In this document: in pieces, positions 58,042 through 64,000 of the stretch
How positions within the stretch are numbered: the first letter of the stretch is position 1
Layout of the letters: every line of letters starts with the position of its first letter
Assembly: GCA_964580725.1 (NCBI GenBank)
Contig: CAZOLV010000004.1
Location: 1 to 64,000, forward strand
DNA length: 64,000 nucleotides
Direction: 5' to 3'
Origin: Amarolinea sp964580725
GTDB lineage: Bacteria; Chloroflexota; Anaerolineae; SSC4; Amarolineaceae
The notes under the pieces: generated by a model
Told to the model about the DNA's origin: nothing
The model's database searches: none
What the model saw: the letters and a program-made list of their open reading frames with translations, nothing else
Made by a program: the position numbers and the translations under genes

Positions 58042-60906
58042 ATGAAGATTCTCATCGTTGCCAAGACCCGCCAGGGCAGCGCCGCTTGCATCGGCGGTTT
58101 GACGTTCGAAGGGCGCAGTGTGCGCCTGATGGCTGCCGGGACGGCGGTCAACACGCATGTCAACATGGAGTATCAGGTGGGTGAGGTGTGGGAGGTGGAC
58201 GGCGCACCCGTCGCCCAGATCACCCCGCCGCACGTCGAAAACATCGTTGTGCACACCGGCCGCCGCCTGGGCGTCATGACCGATTGCACCCCTTTCATCG
58301 AGCGTCACATGCCGCCGGCCGCCGGCTCATGGCAGCACCTGTACGAAGGGCTGCTGCAATCCACCGCCTCTGGCGCCCTTTACATTGCCGAACAGAGCGG
58401 CGTGCCCCCCTACAGCACCACCTTCTGGTGCCCCAACCAGCCGCTGACACGTGCCGATGAGGGCAAGCGCATTCGCTACCGCTACCAAACCCCCGCCGGC
58501 GTCTACACCCTCGTCTTCGTCGGTTTTCAGGACCCCTTGGAGACCGTCCCCGCCGGCGCGCTGCTGCGCATCTCTTTGGCTCACTGGTGGCGCCCGCCGC
58601 AGGACGCCAGCGTCGAGCTGCGCTGCTATGCGCAGCTTTCCGGCTGGTTCCTGCCGGCGCCCCCCGTCGACGCGACGGAAGGCCAGGCGCCGCCCACCCC
58701 CTACACCCTGATCTCATCAGCGCCGCCGGCTCGCACGATCCCAACGGCCGGCACGCCCCAGGAACTGCTCAAGACCGTTTTCGGTTACGACAGCTTTCGC
58801 CAGTTGCAGCCGGAGATCATCGCCAACGTGATGGCGGGCCGCGACACCCTGGCCGTCATGCCAACCGGCAGCGGTAAATCGCTCTGCTACCAACTGCCCG
58901 CCCTGCTGCTCGATGGCCTGACCGTGGTCGTCTCTCCCCTGATCTCCCTGATGCAAGATCAGGTGATGCAGTTGCGCGACGTGGGAGCGCCGGCCGCCTT
59001 CATCAACAGCACGCTGACTTACGCCGACTACCTGGCCGTCGCCAACCAGGTCAAAACGGGTGCGATCAAGCTGCTCTACACCTCGCCGGAAACGCTCCTG
59101 CGACCGGAAACGCTGGTACTGCTCGACCGGGCGCGAGTGCGCTGCCTGGCCATTGACGAAGCGCACTGCATTTCCGAATGGGGGCACGATTTTCGCCCCG
59201 AATACCGGCAGCTCCTCCCGGTGCGCCGCCGCTACGCCGACGCCGTGTGCATCGCCCTCACCGCCACCGCCACCGCGCGCGTGCGGCGCGATATTCAGGA
59301 CCGCCTCGGTTTTCAGGAAGACAGCGCCTTCGTCGCCAGCTTCAACCGGCCCAACCTGCTGCTGACCGTGCAGCCGCGCAGCGGAGGCTATGCCCAGGTC
59401 GCCTCTTTCTTGCAGGAACGTCGCGACCAGTCGGGCATCATCTACTGCAGCACACGCAAGGAAGTCGAACAGCTCAGCCGGTATCTCACCGATCACCAGT
59501 GGGCGGCGCTGCCTTACCATGCCGGCATGGAGAACGAGGTGCGCCGCTACAATCAGGAGCAATTCTCACGCGACCGTGCGCCGATCATCGTCGCCACGAT
59601 CGCGTTTGGCATGGGCATCAACAAATCGAACGTGCGTTTCGTCGTACACTACAACCTGCCCAAGGATTTGGAAAGCTACTACCAGGAAATTGGACGCGCC
59701 GGTCGGGATGGGCTGCAGGCAGACTGTCTGCTGCTCTACAGCCGCCAGGATTTGATCGTGATCAGTCGCTTCATCGAGGAAGGGGCGCCGTCGGAACGGG
59801 CGGGCCGCCAGGCGCGCCTGCAGGCGATGGCGCGCTATGCCGAAGCGCACACCTGCCGCCGCCAACTGCTGCTGGCCTACTTCGGCGAGCAGAGCAAAGC
59901 GTGCGGATTCTGCGACGTCTGCCTGACAGATCACAGCGAGCAAGCGCAAACCGACGTCACCGGGGCGGCGGTCAATTTCCTCGCAAGCGTGCAGCGCACC
60001 GGCGAGATGTTCGGCGCCGCTCATCTGATTGACATCTTGCGCGGCTCGCGCAACCAGCGCGTGCTCGGCCATCGTCATGACAGTTTGCCCACCCACGGCG
60101 CCGGCCGGGATTTTTCGCCGGCGCAGTGGCGACGCCTGGTCGAGGCGTTCATTCGCCAGGGGCTGGTGGAACAAGACATGACGCACGGCGGGTTGCGGCT
60201 GACCGACGCCGGCCGCGCCGCCCTGGGCGGCGCCAGCGTCAAGGTGGCGTTGGCGACGCTGCAAGAACCGGGCGCGACGCCCATCGTACTGACCGCGGCG
60301 CAGCACGACACGGAGCTGTACGAACGTCTGCGCGCCCTGCGCCGCGATCTGGCGGAGGTCGCCGACCTGCCGCCCTACGTGGTTTTCTCGGATCGAACGC
60401 TCAGCGAGATGGCCACCTACTACCCGCAATCACCGGCGTCGCTGCTGACCATGCACGGCGTGGGGCAGCGCAAGTTGGCCAGCTATGGCGCCCAGTTCCT
60501 GGACGCCATCAGAGCCTACTGTACGTCGCGGGGACTGGCCGAACGCCCACGGCCGCCAGACGCGCCAACGGCGCCGGCGGGTGATGAGCCGCGGCGCCGT
60601 TGGCAAGAGGTCGGCGATGCCTTCGTCGCTGGTCAGACGCTGACCGAACTGGCGGCGGTTTACGGCGTCAAGCCGACCACCATCATCGCAAATTTGTACA
60701 ACTACGCGCGCGCCGGCGGCCGCTTGGACAGCGCCCGTGTGCGGGCCTTGTCGAATCTCTCCACTGCCGTGCAGGAAGAGGTTCTGGCGCAGTTCCAAAT
60801 GTTTGGGATCGAGCGACTCAGCCCCATCTTCGAGGCATTCGGCGGCGCCATCCCCTACGATGAACTGCACGTCCTCCGGCTCTACGCCATGCTGAATCAG
60901 CCCTGA
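58042..60906 (+). CDS. recQ: RecQ helicase with an N-terminal dual-OB-like domain
   Basis: 954 residues from the ATG at 58042. Residues 1-220 are not helicase; they match, from memory, the dual OB-fold module (KILIVAKTRQGSAACIGGLTFEGRSVRLM, CPNQPLTRADEGKRIRY). The RecQ core follows: Walker A MPTGSGKS (Lys279), motif II AIDEAHCISEWGHDF (Asp372), TATATARVRRDI, and motif VI QEIGRAGRDGLQ. The zinc motif is TCRRQLLLAYFGEQSKACGFCDVC. RQC-like (EMFGAAHLIDILRGS) and HRDC (LPPYVVFSDRTLSEMATYYP) domains and a C-terminal helix-turn-helix (GQTLTELAAVYGVKPTTI) complete it. It unwinds DNA 3'-5'. It is 70 bp after the second DUF488 gene, so probably in one operon. Full-length RecQ is usually about 600 residues. 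Confidence 0.93.
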   Translation: MKILIVAKTRQGSAACIGGLTFEGRSVRLMAAGTAVNTHVNMEYQVGEVWEVDGAPVAQITPPHVENIVVHTGRRLGVMTDCTPFIERHMPPAAGSWQHLYEGLLQSTASGALYIAEQSGVPPYSTTFWCPNQPLTRADEGKRIRYRYQTPAGVYTLVFVGFQDPLETVPAGALLRISLAHWWRPPQDASVELRCYAQLSGWFLPAPPVDATEGQAPPTPYTLISSAPPARTIPTAGTPQELLKTVFGYDSFRQLQPEIIANVMAGRDTLAVMPTGSGKSLCYQLPALLLDGLTVVVSPLISLMQDQVMQLRDVGAPAAFINSTLTYADYLAVANQVKTGAIKLLYTSPETLLRPETLVLLDRARVRCLAIDEAHCISEWGHDFRPEYRQLLPVRRRYADAVCIALTATATARVRRDIQDRLGFQEDSAFVASFNRPNLLLTVQPRSGGYAQVASFLQERRDQSGIIYCSTRKEVEQLSRYLTDHQWAALPYHAGMENEVRRYNQEQFSRDRAPIIVATIAFGMGINKSNVRFVVHYNLPKDLESYYQEIGRAGRDGLQADCLLLYSRQDLIVISRFIEEGAPSERAGRQARLQAMARYAEAHTCRRQLLLAYFGEQSKACGFCDVCLTDHSEQAQTDVTGAAVNFLASVQRTGEMFGAAHLIDILRGSRNQRVLGHRHDSLPTHGAGRDFSPAQWRRLVEAFIRQGLVEQDMTHGGLRLTDAGRAALGGASVKVALATLQEPGATPIVLTAAQHDTELYERLRALRRDLAEVADLPPYVVFSDRTLSEMATYYPQSPASLLTMHGVGQRKLASYGAQFLDAIRAYCTSRGLAERPRPPDAPTAPAGDEPRRRWQEVGDAFVAGQTLTELAAVYGVKPTTIIANLYNYARAGGRLDSARVRALSNLSTAVQEEVLAQFQMFGIERLSPIFEAFGGAIPYDELHVLRLYAMLNQP

Positions 60907-60934
60907 CGGGGGCCGGCATTCAGCTTGCCTTCGT

Positions 60935-62146
60935 TCAGAATCCCGCCTCGGCCCGCAGTGTCGGCGCCTTGTCGGTGCGTTCCCAGGGCAGATCGAGATC
61001 GTGACGGCCAAAGTGGCCGTAGCTGGCAGTTTGCAGATAGATCGGCCGGCGCAGGTTCAGGTCGCGAATGATCGCGGCCGGGCGCAGGTCGAAATGCTGT
61101 TGAATGAGCGCCACGATCTTGTCGTCGGAGACGCGGCCGGTGCCAAAGGTCTCGACGCTGAGCGAAAGCGGACGCGCCACGCCGATGGCGTAGGAGATTT
61201 GCAGTTCGCAGCGGTCGGCCAGGCCGGCAGCCACCACATTCTTGGCGATGTAGCGGGCCATGTAAGCGCCAGAACGGTCAACCTTTGTCGGGTCTTTGCC
61301 GGAGAAGGCCCCGCCGCCGTGACGCGCCACGCCGCCGTAGGTGTCCACGATGATCTTGCGTCCGGTCAGGCCGGCGTCGCCCAACGGCCCGCCGGTGACG
61401 AAGCGCCCGGTTGGGTTGACATAAATCCTGGTCTGGTCGTCAATCATGTGCACGGGAATGACACGATTGATGACATACTCGATGATGTCGCTGCGAATCT
61501 CGTCCTGGGTCACGTCTGGGGCGTGCTGCGTCGAGATGACAATCGTGTCTACCCGCACCGGCTTGCCATAGTGGTACTCCACCGTCACCTGCGACTTGCC
61601 ATCGGGCCGCAGATAGAGCAACTCGCCATCCTTGCGCGCCTGCGTCAGACGCCGCGTCAGCTTGTGCGCCAGCATGATGGACATGGGCATCAGTTCTTCT
61701 GTTTCGTTGCAGGCAAAACCGACCATCATGCCCTGGTCGCCGGCGCCGATTGCCTCGATCTGCTCGTCGGACATTTCGCCATGCTTGGCCTCGTAGGCCT
61801 TGTCCACGCCGAGCGCGATGTCGGCCGACTGTTCCTTGATCGATACGAGCACGGCACAGGTGTCGCAGTCGAACCCGTACTTGGCGCGGGTATAGCCGAT
61901 GTTGCGCAGCGTTTCGCGCGCAATCGTCTGAATGTCAACGTAGGTGGTGGTGGTGATCTCACCCATCACGCAGATCAGGCCTGTGGTCGTTGCGCATTCG
62001 CACGCCACGCGGGCCATCGGGTCTGCGCCGATGATTGCATCCAGCACAGCATCCGAAATTTGATCGCACAGTTTGTCCGGGTGCCCCTCAGTCACCGATT
62101 CCGATGTGTAGAACAGCTTGGGCGATCCCATGAATGTCGTCGTCAT
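60935..62146 (-). CDS. metK: S-adenosylmethionine synthetase
   Basis: 403 residues. TSESVTEGHPDKLCDQISDAVLDA (ATP site), GAGDQGMMVGFA, the P-loop-like GGGAFSGKDPTKVDRSGAY and TGGPLGDAGLTGRKIIVDTYGG are the MetK signatures. It makes SAM from ATP and methionine. AGAGGAG is before the ATG. It lies 116 bp downstream of ahcY on the same strand, completing the SAM cycle operon with it. Confidence 0.97.
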   Translation of the reverse strand: MTTTFMGSPKLFYTSESVTEGHPDKLCDQISDAVLDAIIGADPMARVACECATTTGLICVMGEITTTTYVDIQTIARETLRNIGYTRAKYGFDCDTCAVLVSIKEQSADIALGVDKAYEAKHGEMSDEQIEAIGAGDQGMMVGFACNETEELMPMSIMLAHKLTRRLTQARKDGELLYLRPDGKSQVTVEYHYGKPVRVDTIVISTQHAPDVTQDEIRSDIIEYVINRVIPVHMIDDQTRIYVNPTGRFVTGGPLGDAGLTGRKIIVDTYGGVARHGGGAFSGKDPTKVDRSGAYMARYIAKNVVAAGLADRCELQISYAIGVARPLSLSVETFGTGRVSDDKIVALIQQHFDLRPAAIIRDLNLRRPIYLQTASYGHFGRHDLDLPWERTDKAPTLRAEAGF

Positions 62147-62214
62147 CTTTGTAAACTACTCCTCTTGTATTCTCGAACATCTCGCTTGCACCGCCGTTTG
62201 GTCTGTGCAACTGG

Positions 62215-62249
62215 CTGGAGGCCCGGCGCAGCAGGCTCAACCTCCAGCA
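62215..62249 (-). other. Hairpin between ahcY and metK
   Basis: GCTGGAGG (62215-62222) and CCTCCAGC (62242-62249) make an 8-bp stem with a 19-nt loop, 14 bp past the ahcY stop. There is no U-tract. It does not match the SAM or SAH riboswitch cores that I know, so it may be a processing or attenuation stem. Confidence 0.4.
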
Positions 62250-62262
62250 AATCTTCGCCGGC

Positions 62263-63525
62263 TCAGGTACCTTCTTGCCAGGAGTTCAGATACCCCTGCT
62301 GCTCGGCGGTCAGGGTGTCAATGCGCACACCCATGGCGGCCAGCTTGAGGCGGGCGATTTCCTGGTCAATGTCTTCCGGCACGGAATAGACCCGGTTTTC
62401 CAACTGCTGGCGGTTCTTGATCACGAATTCGGCGGCCAACGCCTGATTGGCAAAGCTCATATCCATCACGGCGCTTGGGTGGCCCTCGGCCGCCGCCAGG
62501 TTGACCAGTCGCCCCTCGCCGATCAGGTAGATCTTACGGCCATTTTCCAGGTGGTACTCGTCCAGGAACTCGCGCACGCGGCGCACCTGGCTCGACATCG
62601 CTTCCAGGGCGGGGATGTTGACCTCGACGTTGAAATGGCCCGAATTCGACAGAATGGCGCCATCTTTCATTGCCTCGAAATGCGCCTTGTCGAAGACGTG
62701 GATGTCGCCGGTGGCCGAGCAGAAGATGTCGCCGACAGCGGCGGCCTCCTGCATCGGCATCACGCGGAAGCCGTCCATCACCGCTTCCAGTGCGCGCAGC
62801 GGCTGCACTTCGGTCACGATGACGTTGGCGCCCATACCGCGTGCGCGGTTGGCGATGCCACGGCTGCACCAGCCGTAGCCGGCCACGACGAAGTTCTTGC
62901 CCGCCAACAGCACATTGGTGGCGCGCACGATCCCGTCGATGGTGGATTGACCGGTGCCGTAGCGGTTGTCGAAGAAGTGCTTGGTCATGGCATCGTTGAC
63001 CGCAATGACCGGGAAGCGCAGCGCGCCTTCGGCGGCCATGGCGCGCAGGCGGATGACGCCGGTGGTCGTTTCTTCGGTGCCGCCCACAACGCCCGGCAGC
63101 AGTTCGGTGCGCGATTTGTGCAGCGTCGAAACCAGGTCGCAGCCGTCGTCCATCGTCATGTGCGGCTCGATGTCGAGCGCCGCGTTGAGATGCTGGTAAT
63201 AGGTCTCGTGATCTTCCCCCTTGATGGCATAGACCGGCATCTCGTAGTAGGCCACCAGCGCAGCGGCCACGTCGTCCTGCGTCGAAAGCGGGTTGGAAGC
63301 GCAGAGGGTCACCTCAGCGCCGCCAGCCTGCAGCACACGCATCAGGTTGGCGGTTTCGGAGGTCACGTGTAAACAGGCCGCCATACGCAGGCCGCGCAGC
63401 GGTTGCTCCTGGCGAAAACGCGCCTCGATCAGATCCAGCACCGGCATCTCTTTGGCTGCCCACTGCATCCGGTAACGGCCCTTCTCGGCCAGATCGAGGT
63501 CTTTGATGTCGTAATTCCGTGTCAC
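62263..63525 (-). CDS. ahcY: Adenosylhomocysteinase
   Basis: 420 residues. DIKDLDLAEKGRYRMQWAAKEMPVLDLI, HVTSETANLMRVLQAGGAEV, the NAD-binding GYGWCSRGIANRARGMGANVIVTEV, and SNSGHFNVEV near the active site identify SAHase. The NAD motif reads GYGWCSRG, the short form of the enzyme without the extra loop of plant and animal types. It splits S-adenosylhomocysteine into homocysteine and adenosine, regenerating the methyl cycle with metK. It starts 3 bp after the GNAT stop. Confidence 0.96.
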   Translation of the reverse strand: MTRNYDIKDLDLAEKGRYRMQWAAKEMPVLDLIEARFRQEQPLRGLRMAACLHVTSETANLMRVLQAGGAEVTLCASNPLSTQDDVAAALVAYYEMPVYAIKGEDHETYYQHLNAALDIEPHMTMDDGCDLVSTLHKSRTELLPGVVGGTEETTTGVIRLRAMAAEGALRFPVIAVNDAMTKHFFDNRYGTGQSTIDGIVRATNVLLAGKNFVVAGYGWCSRGIANRARGMGANVIVTEVQPLRALEAVMDGFRVMPMQEAAAVGDIFCSATGDIHVFDKAHFEAMKDGAILSNSGHFNVEVNIPALEAMSSQVRRVREFLDEYHLENGRKIYLIGEGRLVNLAAAEGHPSAVMDMSFANQALAAEFVIKNRQQLENRVYSVPEDIDQEIARLKLAAMGVRIDTLTAEQQGYLNSWQEGT

Positions 63526-63528
63526 AAT

Positions 63529-63999
63529 CTACTCCTTGACTGACGATTGGTGACTTTCGATCTGTTGTCCAACCCCTTCGACGAAGCGACAGACAGGCCG
63601 GAAGCCAAGTTGATGATAGACGGTCAACGCCGGCGCGTTGTCTGCGCCGACGTTCAGAACCACGGTCAGGCCGGCGTCCAGCAGGTGTGCGGCCACCTTG
63701 CTGACGATGCGGGCGGCCCACCCGCGGTTGCGCTGGTCCGGATGCGTAAACACATTGCCGATGGCGCCCACGCCGCGCCCCGGTGCGACCAGGTGCGTGC
63801 CGCCGGCGGCGATCAGTGCAGCGCCCTCGCCGGCGCCGTAGAAAACGCCTCTCTCCACCTGCGACGGATCGAAGGCATCGGGCGCCTGTGCCCCGCCCTG
63901 GGCATAGAGCGCCAACAGGGCAGGAACGTCGGCGCTCTGCAGCCGGCGCAGCGCCGGATGATCGGCCGCGGGCCGGAAAGCGGCCCGTTCCAACCCCAT
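63529..63999 (-). CDS. GNAT-family acetyltransferase (possibly 5'-truncated at window edge)
   Basis: 156 residues are visible, starting at a Met codon that sits at the last bases of the window, so the true start may lie to the right. The core GVGAIGNVFTHPDQRNRGWAARIVSKVAAHLLDAGLTVVLNVG has the Q/R-x-x-G-x-A acetyl-CoA loop, and NAPALTVYHQLGFRPV is the last GNAT motif, an FR47-like layout. It is the first visible gene of the GNAT-ahcY-metK run with a 3-bp gap to ahcY. Its substrate is unknown. Confidence 0.85.
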   Translation of the reverse strand: MGLERAAFRPAADHPALRRLQSADVPALLALYAQGGAQAPDAFDPSQVERGVFYGAGEGAALIAAGGTHLVAPGRGVGAIGNVFTHPDQRNRGWAARIVSKVAAHLLDAGLTVVLNVGADNAPALTVYHQLGFRPVCRFVEGVGQQIESHQSSVKE

Positions 64000-64000
64000 G

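Noticed and set aside
62147..62262. SAM or SAH riboswitch before metK
   Set aside because: The stem does not carry the conserved core sequences of the known classes.

Overview
The window looks like a chromosomal segment of a high-GC member of the Chloroflexota (Anaerolineae/Caldilineae-like). This is inferred from the mix of genes, not from a marker gene. The pointers are lipoproteins with long Pro/Ala/Thr linkers, a hybrid sensor kinase with two Reg_prop propellers, a tandem PspC protein, FHA-headed ABC exporters, HEAT and YIP1 proteins, short tandem repeat arrays (7-, 8-, 9- and 12-mers) between genes, and a pyrophosphate-type phosphofructokinase. No rRNA, tRNA, CRISPR array, prophage or insertion sequence was found. 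Most genes are packed in short same-strand runs, with sigma70-like promoters (TTGACA / TATAAT types, 16-18 bp spacers) readable in many gaps.

Layout. 1-0.4 kb: the end of a repeat-rich surface protein. 0.6-4.8 kb: a HerA-like ATPase, a small membrane protein and PPi-dependent phosphofructokinase. 4.8-11.9 kb (minus): a signalling operon with a proline-rich membrane protein, a giant hybrid histidine kinase and a REC-PP2C phosphatase. 12.4-16.4 kb: an MFS transporter, a LolA/LppX-like lipoprotein and ComM. 16.7-26.3 kb (plus): an acyl-CoA ligase, a HAD phosphatase, two alpha/beta hydrolases and a complete branched-chain-amino-acid-type ABC importer (binding protein, two ATPases, two permeases), probably one uptake and activation unit. 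26.5-29.4 kb: an iron module (FTR1 permease divergent from a DtxR-family regulator, each with a clear promoter and palindrome), then an AbrB-radical SAM-SPASM fusion. 29.6-38.8 kb: a secreted subtilisin, lipoproteins, an FHA-FHA-ABC-zinc ribbon-permease protein, PspC/LiaF-like membrane proteins and an alpha/beta hydrolase. 39.1-50.8 kb: hisS, an adenosine deaminase operon, a CBS protein, an FprA-type ferredoxin reductase, a HEAT protein, a YIP1 pair, moeA and a DHH phosphoesterase. 50.8-53 kb (minus): a YdcZ-like transporter coupled to a Mn/Zn ABC importer without a binding protein. 53.4-56.3 kb: a large BNR-repeat surface protein. 56.5-60.9 kb: a broken MNT nucleotidyltransferase, two different DUF488 genes and a RecQ helicase with an added N-terminal domain resembling a dual-OB module. 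60.9-64 kb (minus): GNAT, ahcY and metK, an S-adenosylmethionine cycle operon.

The best candidate for an undescribed system is the 56.5-60.9 kb DUF488-DUF488-(dual OB)-RecQ cassette. Its genes overlap or lie close together, it sits just downstream of a decayed antitoxin-type gene and an attC-like hairpin, and it joins a DNA helicase to two members of an uncharacterised family that share a C-x6-CHR motif. Second-rank observations are the AbrB-radical SAM fusion, the autoregulatory iron palindromes, a terminator-like hairpin at the transcription start of the phosphofructokinase gene, and several families of intergenic palindromes and tandem repeats.
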